Source: Endozoicomonas acroporae | GTDB taxonomy: Bacteria > Pseudomonadota > Gammaproteobacteria > Pseudomonadales > Endozoicomonadaceae | Assembly (NCBI RefSeq): GCF_002864045.1 | Contig: NZ_PJPV01000044.1 | Span: 1-64,000 of the forward strand | Direction: 5' to 3' | Length of the DNA stretch: 64,000 bases | Shown: positions 24,257-32,973 of the stretch, piece after piece | Layout of the letters: each line of letters opens with the position of its first letter | Position numbering within the stretch: the stretch's first letter is position 1 | The notes under the pieces: model-generated | The model's database searches: none | The model's input: the letters and a program-made list of their open reading frames with translations, nothing else | What the model was told of the DNA's origin: nothing | Program-made: the position numbers and the translations under genes

Positions 24257-25609
24257 ATGGAGACAAAGAGCAAAGTCAAAATTCTGGTTGTGGATGACCG
24301 CCCGGAAAACCTGCTGGCGATGGATAAGTTACTAAAGCCGCTGGGGGCTGAGATCCACAAGGTGGATTCTGGCGAGAAGGCCCTGTCTGAGGTTCTGGCC
24401 CATCACTTTGCGGTTATTCTTCTGGACGTGCAGATGCCCGGCATGGATGGCTTTGAGACGGCGACATTGCTGCACAGTAACAAGCAAACGGCCAATATAC
24501 CCATCATTTTTGTGACGGCGATTAATAAAGATCAAAGCTACGTAGCCAAGGGTTATCAGTCGGGTGCTGTTGACTATTTGCCTAAACCGATTGTGCCGGA
24601 AATTCTTCTGGGTAAAGTGAAAGTATTTTTACAGCTGGAGGAACAGCGCCTCGAGCTTGAACAGGTAACCAGGGAGCTGCAATGGATCAGTCAGAAGAAC
24701 AAGCTGCTGCTGGACTGTGCAGGAGAAGGTATTGTCGGGGTCGATAAAGAGGGCAGGATAACCTTTATCAATCCGACAGCCTGTGAGTTATTGGGCGGTG
24801 TTGAAGACGCTTTTCTGGATCAGCATATCAGCCAGTTTCTTTTGGACGACACCACGGGTGAAACAGCTCAGGAGCAATGGCAGAAGTCAGCTATTTATCG
24901 TGAGTGCCTGGAACAGGGTGGGACACTTAAACAGTCCACCGAATTAATTAACGTGAGCCGGGGACGGTTTCCGGCGGAATTCAATATTGCGGCCATCGTT
25001 AATAACAGGAACGCGGTTCAGGGAGCCGTGTTTGTCTTTCAGGATATAACTGAGCGCAAACAGCTGGAAGATCAGCTAGTGAAAATGGCCAAGTACGATA
25101 GCCTGACGGGGCTGGCTAACCGGACGTTATTCCGGGAGTTTCTACAGTCCTCAATGGACCGGAGTGACCGCTACCAGAATAAGACAGTGGTTATGTTCCT
25201 GGATCTGGATCATTTTAAACAGATCAATGATCAGCTTGGCCATGATGCAGGGGATCAGTTACTGACCAGTGTTGCCAATCGCCTGGAGGGTTGTATCCGG
25301 AAGGTTGACCTGATTGCCAGGCTCGGTGGTGATGAGTTCGCCGTGGTTCTGGACGATGTCAGGAACCCGGAAGATGCCAGAACGGTTGCCAATAAAATTC
25401 TCGCCGCACTGAAGGAACCCCATCAACTGGGCGATGCTGCAAGAAAAGTAGGTACCAGCATTGGTATTGCACTTTACCCTGAGAATGGCAGTGATGCTGA
25501 TGGTTTGATCAAGGCGGCAGATGAAGCCATGTATGTAGCGAAGAATGAAGGTCGGAATGACTTTCGGTTTTATTCCGACCTTAACCCGGATATTTCATAT
25601 CCGGGTTAA
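24257..25609 (+). CDS. Response regulator diguanylate cyclase (REC-PAS-GGDEF)
   Basis: 450 residues from METKSKVKILVVDD; TTG 24230 is also in frame but weaker. REC domain with ILLDVQMPGMDGFE (phosphorylatable Asp) and VDYLPKPI; a helical linker; a PAS domain (~150-270, EGIVGVDKEGRITFINPTACELLG, ending VFVFQDITERKQLE); then GGDEF with YDSLTGLANRTLF, FLDLDHFKQINDQLGHDAGD and intact LGGDEFAV. An RxxD inhibitory site (RKVD) lies five residues before GGDEF, so c-di-GMP product inhibition is expected. No EAL domain. Probably the output of the upstream kinase. Confidence 0.94.
   Translation: METKSKVKILVVDDRPENLLAMDKLLKPLGAEIHKVDSGEKALSEVLAHHFAVILLDVQMPGMDGFETATLLHSNKQTANIPIIFVTAINKDQSYVAKGYQSGAVDYLPKPIVPEILLGKVKVFLQLEEQRLELEQVTRELQWISQKNKLLLDCAGEGIVGVDKEGRITFINPTACELLGGVEDAFLDQHISQFLLDDTTGETAQEQWQKSAIYRECLEQGGTLKQSTELINVSRGRFPAEFNIAAIVNNRNAVQGAVFVFQDITERKQLEDQLVKMAKYDSLTGLANRTLFREFLQSSMDRSDRYQNKTVVMFLDLDHFKQINDQLGHDAGDQLLTSVANRLEGCIRKVDLIARLGGDEFAVVLDDVRNPEDARTVANKILAALKEPHQLGDAARKVGTSIGIALYPENGSDADGLIKAADEAMYVAKNEGRNDFRFYSDLNPDISYPG
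25582..25608. terminator. Perfect hairpin at the end of the diguanylate cyclase gene
   Basis: 12-bp perfect stem (TAACCCGGATAT / ATATCCGGGTTA) around a TTC loop; it contains the last codons and the TAA stop of the cyclase gene. The T-run is weak. It lies between two converging genes (pfk ends at 25632), so it may terminate both. Confidence 0.65.
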
Positions 25610-25631
25610 TCAATGAACGGCTAAGTTAACA

Positions 25632-26897
25632 TTACACGTCGAATGTTGTATCCAGCTGTTTCTCGACAAACACTTTTTTCAATCTGGCAAAACGAGGTAA
25701 GCCGTTCAGGTAAGCAGGGTACTCCTCGCCTTCAATCAATGGTTCAAGGTAGCCCCGACAGGTTTGGGTAATGTTGAAGCCATCTTCATTGATAAAGTCC
25801 AGTGGCATTGTGCGTTCAAAGTTGGCGACTTTTTCCAGTGCTACCTCTTTGATCGCCCAGCGATAGGGCATGTCAGACTCTCGAACGATGGCAGGCATCA
25901 CCGCATTGTGACCGGTTACGGCCAGTTCAACCGCTGCTTTACCCACAGCGTAAGCCTGCTCTACGTCAACACGTGAAGCGATATGGCGGGCTGAACGTTG
26001 AAGGTAATCGGCGACAGCATAGTGGTATTTGTAACCCAGCTCCTGCTTGATCATATTACACAGGGCCGGAGCTACACCGCCAAGTTGCTGGTGGCCAAAG
26101 GAGTCAATTACGGTTGTGGACGCGGAGATAAAGCTACCATCTTCGTATTTGGCTCCCTCTGAAGCAACGATCACGCAATAACCTTCGTTATTGACGGTTT
26201 CATGGACTTTTTTAAGAAACTTTTCTTTGTCCAGCGGCAACTCAGGGAACAGGATAATGTGCGGTGGATCACCCTCCTGGCGGGCAGCAAGGCCGGTAGC
26301 GGCTGCCAGCCAGCCGGCATGTCGTCCCATGACTTCCATGACAAACACCTTGGTTGAGGTATCGCACATGGAAGCAATATCGTGGCTGGCCTCTTTGGTG
26401 GATACGGCAAGGTATTTGGCCGCCGAACCAAAGCCCGGACAGTTATCGGTAACCGCCAGGTCATTATCGATGGTTTTGGGGACTCCGATACAGGTAATCG
26501 GGTACCCCATTTTTTCACTGAGCTGGGACACTTTCCAGGCAGTATCCATGGAGTCATTGCCACCGTTGTAGAAAAAGTAGCCAATGTTATGGGCCTGAAA
26601 GACTTGAATTAACCGACGATATTCCGCTTCACTCTCTTCAAATGACTTCAGCTTGTAACGACAGGAACCAAAGGCTCCGCCGGGCGTCCTGAGTAATGCG
26701 CCGATGGTTTCATCGGACTCGTAGGAGGTGTCGATAAGCTCCTCACGCAAAGCGCCCAGTATGCCATTATGCCCTGCGTAGACTTTACCGATTTTATCCG
26801 GGTAACGACGAGCCGTTTCAATAACCGCGCAGGCGCTGGCATTGATAACAGCGGTAACACCGCCAGACTGTGCGTAAAAAGCGTGCTTCAATGTCAT
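25632..26897 (-). CDS. pfp: Pyrophosphate-dependent 6-phosphofructokinase
   Basis: 421 residues of the PfkA superfamily. It has YAQSGGVTAVINAS (phosphate-binding loop), NGGNDSMDTA, and GVPKTIDNDLAVTDNCPGFGSAAKY. The Lys in PKTIDND, where ATP enzymes have Gly (PGTIDND), is the mark of pyrophosphate-using PFKs, and EVMGRHAGWLAAATGLA binds fructose-6-phosphate. It phosphorylates fructose-6-phosphate reversibly with PPi, serving glycolysis and gluconeogenesis. Single gene, divergent from mpl across 211 bases. The phosphate-donor call follows known motif rules, not assay. Confidence 0.9.
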   Translation of the reverse strand: MTLKHAFYAQSGGVTAVINASACAVIETARRYPDKIGKVYAGHNGILGALREELIDTSYESDETIGALLRTPGGAFGSCRYKLKSFEESEAEYRRLIQVFQAHNIGYFFYNGGNDSMDTAWKVSQLSEKMGYPITCIGVPKTIDNDLAVTDNCPGFGSAAKYLAVSTKEASHDIASMCDTSTKVFVMEVMGRHAGWLAAATGLAARQEGDPPHIILFPELPLDKEKFLKKVHETVNNEGYCVIVASEGAKYEDGSFISASTTVIDSFGHQQLGGVAPALCNMIKQELGYKYHYAVADYLQRSARHIASRVDVEQAYAVGKAAVELAVTGHNAVMPAIVRESDMPYRWAIKEVALEKVANFERTMPLDFINEDGFNITQTCRGYLEPLIEGEEYPAYLNGLPRFARLKKVFVEKQLDTTFDV

Positions 26898-27108
26898 CGG
26901 TTAAATTCCGGGTGTTGCTGTATGTTGTTTTGCGTTCTTGACTGGTTGCAGATGATACCCGATCAAGAGTTTATTGGTAGCGCTGTTATGTATCAATTTT
27001 ATGGGCTGATGGTCTTTCAATGTCAACGTCCTTTTGCGCATAGGGCAAAAACAATGTCAGAATTCTCGGACAGGCTCCTGGAGCACCTATTTTTTGGAGA
27101 GATCGGGA

Positions 27109-28482
27109 ATGCACATACACATTCTGGGTATTTGTGGAACTTTTATGGGAAGTCTGGCCATGCTGGCCAGAGAGCTTGGGTTTGACGTGTCAGGCTCTGA
27201 TGAGAACGTTTATCCCCCGATGAGTACACAACTGGAAGAACAGGGTATTTCATTATTTCAAGGGTATGGTGCTGACGCGCTCAACCCGTCACCGGATCTT
27301 GTGGTGGTTGGCAATGCCATGAAACGGGGGATTCCCGCTGTAGAGTACGTGTTGGAGAAGGGGCTTCCCTATGTTTCAGGTCCCGAATTTTTTGCCAGGT
27401 ACATAGCCCCTGACCGCTGGGTATTGGCGGCTGCCGGTACCCACGGTAAAACCAGCACCAGCAGTATGCTGGCCTGGATCCTGGAATATGCCGGCATGTC
27501 TCCGGGCTTTCTGATCGGGGGGATACCGAAAGATTTCGGGATTTCCGCAAGACTTGGCAGTACCCCCTTTTTTGTGATTGAAGCGGATGAGTACGACACC
27601 GCTTTCTTTGACAAACGCTCAAAATTTATTCACTACCAGCCACGAACCCTGATTATCAATAATCTTGAGTTTGACCATGCGGATATTTTTGATGATCTTG
27701 CGGCTATCCAGCGGCAGTTCCACCATTTGGTCAGGACCATTCCGGGTACGGGTCGAATTATTTATCCTGCCGGTACTCCCGAGATAGAAGCCGTTATGGC
27801 TATGGGCTGCTGGTCTGAACAGGAAGAGTTGGGTGGCAGTCACAGTCCCTGGCAAGTTGCACCGGTCAGTAGCGATGGCAGCCACTTTAAGGTTTTGTAT
27901 AAAGGCACTGAGGTTGGAACCGTGAACTGGCAGCAGGAAGGTGATCACAATGTTGCCAATGCCCTGGCCGCCATTGCTGCCGCTCACCATGTCGGTGTCT
28001 TGCCAGATACAGCCTGTGAGGCGCTTTCTGTCTTTCAGGGGGTAAAGCGGCGGATGGAAATGGTTGAGGAGGTTGGGGGGATACGGATTTATGATGATTT
28101 TGCCCATCACCCAACGGCGATTGCCACCACTCTGGCCGGGCAGAGGGCCAAACTGGGGGAAAATGCGAATATTCGTGTGATCATTGAACCCCGATCAAAC
28201 ACCATGAAAATGGGCGTGCATCAGGAGACATTGATCGCCTCTACCGCAGAGGCTTCCGAAGTTATCTGGTTTAAACCACAGGGGCTTGACTGGCCACTGG
28301 CCGAGTTAGTGCAGGATAGCGCGATAAAGTCATCGGTTATGGATTCCACAGAAGCCATTGTGCGTTATCTGGTTGATACCGCCTCGGCTGGTGACCATTT
28401 GCTGGTGATGAGTAATGGCGGGTTTGAAGGGATTCATGGCCGTATAGCCCGTGGATTGAAAGCAAAACTCAAGAAAAATTAA
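27109..28482 (+). CDS. mpl: UDP-MurNAc:tripeptide ligase (murein recycling)
   Basis: 457 residues from MHIHILGICGTFMGSLAML, chosen because the ORF upstream back to 27034 is non-homologous in look and GGAGAG precedes this ATG. Mur-ligase fold: N-terminal UDP-binding GICGTFMGS and SGSDENVYPPMS, ATP loop AAGTHGKTSTSSMLAW, central EADEYDTAFFDKRSKF and INNLEFDHADIF, and IYDDFAHHPTAI with EPRSNTMKMG in the C-terminal domain. It joins recovered L-Ala-D-Glu-mDap tripeptide to UDP-MurNAc in the cytoplasm. Followed by ubiX after 9 bases, probably one transcript. Confidence 0.95.
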   Translation: MHIHILGICGTFMGSLAMLARELGFDVSGSDENVYPPMSTQLEEQGISLFQGYGADALNPSPDLVVVGNAMKRGIPAVEYVLEKGLPYVSGPEFFARYIAPDRWVLAAAGTHGKTSTSSMLAWILEYAGMSPGFLIGGIPKDFGISARLGSTPFFVIEADEYDTAFFDKRSKFIHYQPRTLIINNLEFDHADIFDDLAAIQRQFHHLVRTIPGTGRIIYPAGTPEIEAVMAMGCWSEQEELGGSHSPWQVAPVSSDGSHFKVLYKGTEVGTVNWQQEGDHNVANALAAIAAAHHVGVLPDTACEALSVFQGVKRRMEMVEEVGGIRIYDDFAHHPTAIATTLAGQRAKLGENANIRVIIEPRSNTMKMGVHQETLIASTAEASEVIWFKPQGLDWPLAELVQDSAIKSSVMDSTEAIVRYLVDTASAGDHLLVMSNGGFEGIHGRIARGLKAKLKKN

Positions 28483-28491
28483 GGTTAAGTG

Positions 28492-29115
28492 ATGAGTCGA
28501 TCAAATCCTGAAAGAGTAACATTAGCCATCACGGGGGCCTCCGGAGCCCAGTACGGGCTTCGGCTACTGGAAAGTCTCGTTGCGGCCGAGCGACAGGTGT
28601 TTGTTCTGGTTTCCAGGGCCGCCAAAGTGGTTCTGGCCACAGAAATGGATCTTGAGATTGGTGATACGCCTGACGCTATTGAGCAATTTTTTACCAACCG
28701 ATATCGTGCTGCTCCCAGACAGATTCGTGTGTTTGGTGAGGATGACTGGATGTCGCCTGTCGCTTCAGGCAGTGGTGCTCCCAGCTCAATGGTGATTTGC
28801 CCCTGCAGTACCGGAACCTTGTCGGCCATTGCCTGTGGTTTAAGTAATAATCTGACACAGCGGGCAGCAACAGTGGTATTAAAGGAGCGACGCAAGCTGA
28901 TCATCGTGCCCCGGGAAGCCCCCTATTCTGAAATACACTTGGAAAATATGTTGAAATTGAGCCGGATGGGGAGTGTTATTCTTCCTGCGTCTCCGGGTTT
29001 TTACCATCGGCCGGAAACCGTGGATGACATGGTCGATTTTATTGTTGCCCGGATATTGGATCAGCTGGGAATTTCCCAGAAGTTAATGCCGTCCTGGGGG
29101 GATCATTGTCTTTGA
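28492..29115 (+). CDS. ubiX: Flavin prenyltransferase UbiX
   Basis: 207 residues. LAITGASGAQYGLRLLE (FMN phosphate loop), SRAAKVVLATE, ASGSGAPSSMVICPCSTGTLSAIACGLSNNLTQRAA, LKERRKLIIVPREAPYSEIHLENMLKLSRMG, and ILPASPGFYHRPETVDDMVDFIVARILDQL. It makes prenylated FMN, the cofactor of the UbiD decarboxylase in ubiquinone synthesis. The 3' end overlaps the converging gene at 29083 by 33 bases. Confidence 0.97.
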   Translation: MSRSNPERVTLAITGASGAQYGLRLLESLVAAERQVFVLVSRAAKVVLATEMDLEIGDTPDAIEQFFTNRYRAAPRQIRVFGEDDWMSPVASGSGAPSSMVICPCSTGTLSAIACGLSNNLTQRAATVVLKERRKLIIVPREAPYSEIHLENMLKLSRMGSVILPASPGFYHRPETVDDMVDFIVARILDQLGISQKLMPSWGDHCL

Positions 29116-30069
29116 AGGGGCTGGTTGTTCTGCCCCCGGAATAAAAGGCTTCAGGTTGTAAAGCCATAACGCCAGGGCATCCAGATAGATGGGCAGATTG
29201 GTTGCCGGGTCTGCCGGACCTGCCGCCAGATCAATGTCAAAACCCGGCAACTCCTGTCTTACGACTTCTTTCTGGTAAATCCCATGGGGCTGTTCCGAGA
29301 TAACCAGGGCAGTTCCCGGTAGTGGGCCTGATTTCACCCAGTGCTTGAGTGTTTCGCGGGTATTGGGCCTGTGCCAGAAGCCGTTCCTCCAGTTTCGTGG
29401 TGTATCAATAAACTCAACCGGCAGGGCTCTCATCGCCTCTGGCATGGGTACCAGTTGATGCAGCATGATTGCCGCCTCTGTTTCGGTAAAAGGGCGTGGG
29501 TCCGGGGTCTTCTTGCCAGGCTTTTTGGTGAGAATGTCCAGGTAGTCAGCCCCCGGGGTGAGAGGGCGTTGGCCCACCAGAAAAATCAAACGCTTGAATC
29601 GGACACCCTGACGCCACCAGTCAGTTAACAAGTCCAGCCTGCGTTTCATGCCGGGGGCAGTGGCTCCCAATAGCAATGCATAATCATATTGCCTGGTTAA
29701 TGGCCCGATGGGGGATATGAGTCCAAGCTTTTCAAGCAGATCAAGGACTCTGTATCTTTTGTCTGTTGATATATCCAGCCCTGGTAATTCCCACCGCTCC
29801 TGTCCCGGTTTTCTGCGCCAGACCTGGGCGGTATCGATCATTGACTCCAGGGTAGGGGCATGGGAAATGCGCAGCTCTGTTAACAATTCATCCAGTGTTA
29901 ATGTGAGCGTTTTATAGTGTTGACCAGGATCGACGGTATCCGCCTGGGAAAGCATGGAAAGATACATGAGTGTCCCTACCAGAAACCGCTGGTAATTGAA
30001 TCGGTAATGGAATCGACTCTTCCAGCCGGGCATTGTTTTTGTCCCTGAAGATGCCGCAGGGACAAGCAT
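29083..30069 (-). CDS. Secreted or anchored protein, possibly DUF218-like
   Basis: 328 residues. A hydrophobic stretch near residues 27-42 (YQRFLVGTLMYLSMLSQA) reads as a signal peptide or anchor. From residue ~125 the order YALLLGATAPGMKRRLDLLTDWWRQG, RLIFLVGQRPL, TETEAAIMLHQL, RPNTRETLKHWVKSG, TALVISEQPHGIYQKEVVRQEL resembles the strand-helix pattern of DUF218 (YdcF/SanA) proteins; that assignment is tentative. Pro-rich C terminus. Converges on ubiX with a 33-base overlap of coding ends. Confidence 0.6.
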   Translation of the reverse strand: MLVPAASSGTKTMPGWKSRFHYRFNYQRFLVGTLMYLSMLSQADTVDPGQHYKTLTLTLDELLTELRISHAPTLESMIDTAQVWRRKPGQERWELPGLDISTDKRYRVLDLLEKLGLISPIGPLTRQYDYALLLGATAPGMKRRLDLLTDWWRQGVRFKRLIFLVGQRPLTPGADYLDILTKKPGKKTPDPRPFTETEAAIMLHQLVPMPEAMRALPVEFIDTPRNWRNGFWHRPNTRETLKHWVKSGPLPGTALVISEQPHGIYQKEVVRQELPGFDIDLAAGPADPATNLPIYLDALALWLYNLKPFIPGAEQPAPSKTMIPPGRH

Positions 30070-30091
30070 AGCTGGTTCTCTTAACAGGTTA

Positions 30092-30400
30092 TTAATGCTG
30101 AGTTGACGCAGAATTAGCGGTCTGGGCCTGTTGCTGGAGAATAAGCTGGCTCAGCTCAGGCTGTTCCCAATTCTCCGGGTAGTGTTTGGCCATTGCTTCC
30201 ATCATGACGGTGTATTCATCAGCCGGTTTTTTCAGCAGGTAAGTCAGGAAGGTAAAGATTCGATCAGACATTTCTTTATTGATCTGATTCAGTTGTTGAT
30301 CGTTTATCTGTCCTTTTTTCTGACACTCTTCAATGGTGGATTGACGAATGCAGTTGGCGGATATGATCAGCGCCAGTTTCTCGATGTTTTGATCTTCCAT
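30092..30400 (-). CDS. Hypothetical helical protein, ~102 aa
   Basis: The start MEDQNIEKL is supported by GGAG six bases upstream; an in-frame ATG four codons earlier is less likely. All-helical and polar, with Gln-rich C-terminal residues (LSQLILQQQAQTANSAS) and one hydrophobic patch (RIFTFLTYLLKKP). No signal peptide or known motif. Lies 22 bases upstream of the gene ending at 29083 on the same strand, so possibly in one operon. Confidence 0.55.
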   Translation of the reverse strand: MEDQNIEKLALIISANCIRQSTIEECQKKGQINDQQLNQINKEMSDRIFTFLTYLLKKPADEYTVMMEAMAKHYPENWEQPELSQLILQQQAQTANSASTQH

Positions 30401-30509
30401 GATGGGCTCCATGCCTGTATAGATAAAATACGTTTACCTATATAAAACTAGTTGCTGTGGGAGGGGTTTCAAGCCTGACAAATAAAAACAGGAAAAGAGA
30501 TTCCCCCGA

Positions 30510-30956
30510 TTAAGGTTGAGACGACTTAAGATTGGTTAAATCGGGTTTATCCCGATCATTATTATACTCAACGCCCAGTTGCCAGCCTGTAGCAATCAGC
30601 AATCCGCCAACAGTCCCCCACAGCGGTCCGACAGGGGTTAAGACGCCTATAACGAACCCTGCCACACTGCCAATTCCGGCTTTGGTAAAAAAGGGCGGTA
30701 ACATTTCACCCAAGTGTCTGGACACATAATTGACAAGCTTTACAGCCCGACTGTGGAGGCCTTTGAAAAAGCTTGAGATATTACTCCATGCGGAATGCTC
30801 TTCACTGAAGCTGGAGGACATACGGATTTTGGTAAAAATGCTGACGATTTTTCTGCCAAAGCTGTTGCCACCTTCATCACTGTGGCTCAGTGAGGCATCA
30901 GTAGAAGGGGGTGATGCGTTGGGGGTAATGCCAGCAGAGGGGTATGATACGGTCAT
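30510..30956 (-). CDS. Hypothetical membrane-associated protein, ~148 aa
   Basis: Start taken at MTVSYPSAGITP; the upstream in-frame extension to 31019 looks non-coding. Ser/Pro-rich N terminus (about 30 residues), an amphipathic middle (FFKGLHSRAVKLVNYVSRHL), then a Gly-rich hydrophobic stretch (AGIGSVAGFVIGVLTPVGPLWGTVGGLLIATGWQLG) that could form one hairpin or two membrane helices, and a charged tail. Family not recognised. Confidence 0.55.
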   Translation of the reverse strand: MTVSYPSAGITPNASPPSTDASLSHSDEGGNSFGRKIVSIFTKIRMSSSFSEEHSAWSNISSFFKGLHSRAVKLVNYVSRHLGEMLPPFFTKAGIGSVAGFVIGVLTPVGPLWGTVGGLLIATGWQLGVEYNNDRDKPDLTNLKSSQP

Positions 30957-31125
30957 TTCAAGCACACTTATTACGTCGATTTGATAATTAAGACCAACAA
31001 AAGCAATTAAGGTTCCCACCTTTACTTGAAAATTTAATAGATCCTGGCGTGATGGGTAGAAAAACAGATCTTAAGGGGGCATTCGGGGTTTGTTAATTTA
31101 CCGGGACATCCCAATTTGGAGGAAC

Positions 31126-31479
31126 TTATAAGCATCCGGTTATTGAGTACCACTCGCTGATACTCTCGATTTCTTCTTCGGATATCAGCCTGGCAATATT
31201 ACTCATTGGCTGGTGAGTGGTTCTGGCACCGTTTCGGTAGTATTGCAGTTGTTTAACCATGTATTCTTTTTTCTGACAGGCCAGATTAGGGTTTAGTGGC
31301 GTTGTACCAATACCGGTTGGACCATGGCATCCCGCGCAGAGCTGCATCGCTTTTGCCTGTGCTGCTTCAAGGTGTTTGGGGGGCGGCTGAATTTGAGTAG
31401 CAGACTGCTGGTCAGTGCATCCAGCCAGAAGAAAAACGGCGACTGGTACTATTTTTTTGATTTTTAACACTGTTTTCAT
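31126..31479 (-). CDS. Cytochrome c family lipoprotein
   Basis: 117 residues from MKTVLKIKKIVPVAVFLLAGC: a lipoprotein signal with lipobox LLAGC, so the mature protein is attached to a membrane in the periplasm. One heme site, LCAGCHG (CxxCH), near residue 47, and the distal Met probably in HQPMSNIARLI near residue 91, as in class I c553-type cytochromes. An extra Cys pair (LACQKK and the C-terminal GCL) is unusual. Monocistronic; electron-transfer partner unknown. Confidence 0.85.
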   Translation of the reverse strand: MKTVLKIKKIVPVAVFLLAGCTDQQSATQIQPPPKHLEAAQAKAMQLCAGCHGPTGIGTTPLNPNLACQKKEYMVKQLQYYRNGARTTHQPMSNIARLISEEEIESISEWYSITGCL

Positions 31480-31558
31480 CAAACCACCGACTTCACTTAA
31501 ATTGATGGAGCGGTTAATAAAACACTTTACGTTTGCCACTACATGTTAGAGCCTATCC

Positions 31559-31588
31559 ACGTTTCGTTGCAGGCACGCAACGAAACGT
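31559..31588. terminator. Perfect 12-bp hairpin between cytochrome and deacetylase genes
   Basis: ACGTTTCGTTGC (31559-31570) pairs perfectly with GCAACGAAACGT (31577-31588) around a 6-base loop. It sits just after the deacetylase stop on the minus strand (31614) and before the cytochrome gene. A terminator or a small dispersed palindrome; there is no T-run. Confidence 0.5.
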
Positions 31589-31613
31589 TAAAAGCTCCAG
31601 CCATTCAGCGTGG

Positions 31614-32714
31614 TCAATCCAGCGCTTTACCTTCATCTGTCAATCTGAGCCATGCATGGGAGTACCAGTAGTAGTGCCGACCACTGTTGGATGGTGCAGT
31701 ACAGTTATAGCGAGTTCGGCCTACTGGTAATGGTTTATTGGCTTGAGTCCTGAACAGAGTCATCTCTTTATTAAGCCAGGTTACCTTCAGCTCACCCTGG
31801 CCGGAGGCGTAACACTTAAGCTGTTTTTTCTGGTAATTCCCTTCAGCCAGGGCCAGCTCCAGTTCGGGCTTAAGGTTATCCTGAGTGATCAGTGATGAGT
31901 CGGGGCTCTGGCTGGTTACTGGCAGAGCCCTGCTGTTGACTTTAATGGCAAAGTCCTTCAGCCCATAAATACCCGCCATGGGGAAACGGGGCAGGCGAGT
32001 GAAGTCAGAATATTCACCAGCGGCTCCGGACTGCTGACCAAATCCTGTATAACCCATCTCATCCAGTGAAACTCTGAGTTCCGGGGAGGTTTCACCAAAA
32101 GTCCAGGCAAACATCTTAACACTTTGACCGGTTTGTTCCCGGATTCTGGCTTCTGTCATATCCAGGTCCTGACGGAACCGGGAACGCCACTGTGCCCTGG
32201 TTTCTCCGGGCAGTCTTTCTACACTGTGGGCGTGGTTCATGGTGTGGTTTGCCAGGGTAGCACCTGCTTCCGTCATTTCCCGCAGTTGCGCCCAGCTGAG
32301 AAACTTCTGATAGTTTTTATCCACCGGTGCGGGCGTGACAAAAATGGTAAATGGCAACCCCTGTTCCCTGAGTATTGGAAATGCCTCGGTGTAAATGCTC
32401 AGATAGGCATCGTCAAAAGTGATGGCGACTGTTTTTTCCGGTAATGTCTTTCTATTGCGAAGTGCTTCAACCAGATCAACCAGTGGCATCACATTGAACT
32501 TATTCTCCGCAAGATAGTTGATATGTTTCCTGAATGTCTCGGGGGTGACACTGGTGATTTTCGGGGTTTCATGACTGACATGGTGATATTGCAATATGAC
32601 TGCAGAACCGGATCCCTGACTCAAGGCCGGGATTATCGAGAGAAGTGTAAAAATGCAGGGCAGGTATTGCCTCAATTTACCGACAACGGGCTTCAGCAGA
32701 AATGACAAGCTCAC
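31614..32714 (-). CDS. Secreted polysaccharide deacetylase
   Basis: 366 residues, started at GTG 32714, which follows AAGGGA by five bases. A signal peptide (residues 1-33, LPCIFTLLSIIPALSQG) is followed by a NodB-homology domain: ILQYHHVSHETP, VAITFDDAYLSIYTEAFPIL (TFDD catalytic/metal Asp pair), and LANHTMNHAHSV (metal His). MFAWTFGETS and the C-terminal ~110 residues form a second, uncharacterised domain ending in a Tyr/Trp-rich segment. It likely removes acyl groups from an exported glycan such as a PGA-type polymer; substrate unknown. Confidence 0.85.
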   Translation of the reverse strand: MSLSFLLKPVVGKLRQYLPCIFTLLSIIPALSQGSGSAVILQYHHVSHETPKITSVTPETFRKHINYLAENKFNVMPLVDLVEALRNRKTLPEKTVAITFDDAYLSIYTEAFPILREQGLPFTIFVTPAPVDKNYQKFLSWAQLREMTEAGATLANHTMNHAHSVERLPGETRAQWRSRFRQDLDMTEARIREQTGQSVKMFAWTFGETSPELRVSLDEMGYTGFGQQSGAAGEYSDFTRLPRFPMAGIYGLKDFAIKVNSRALPVTSQSPDSSLITQDNLKPELELALAEGNYQKKQLKCYASGQGELKVTWLNKEMTLFRTQANKPLPVGRTRYNCTAPSNSGRHYYWYSHAWLRLTDEGKALD

Positions 32715-32872
32715 AGTATTCCCTTAATACGGTTTCCCCCAGCTGGATTCGGGGCAGTTGATGAAATATCCGGGCTGGGATTTTAACCTTCAACAAGGGG
32801 GATTTACTATCGTACTAATGACCACTTTTGGCTACTCAGGTATCCAGAGCCTGGTTCCATGTCCTACATCCG

Positions 32873-32919
32873 GACAAAAAAAACCACCAAACAGCAAAGG
32901 CAGGGGCTGATTGGTGGTC
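32873..32919 (-). terminator. Terminator downstream of tesB
   Basis: On the minus strand, ACCACCAA and TTGGTGGT (32883-32890 / 32911-32918 on the plus strand) form an 8-bp stem around a ~20-base loop, followed by a T-run (the A-run 32877-32883 on the plus strand). About 55 bases after the tesB stop. Confidence 0.7.
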
Positions 32920-32973
32920 CAGGTTTCAATAGCGAACAATTAAAAGTTTATGAGCGGTCAGCTCATTCTTCCT

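Noticed and set aside
23355..25609. Full chemotaxis operon
   Set aside because: CheR is the only chemotaxis protein; no CheA, CheW, CheB or receptor gene lies next to it.
27034..27108. 25-codon upstream extension of mpl
   Set aside because: Mpl proteins begin at MHIHILGI-type sequence; GGAGAG precedes that ATG.
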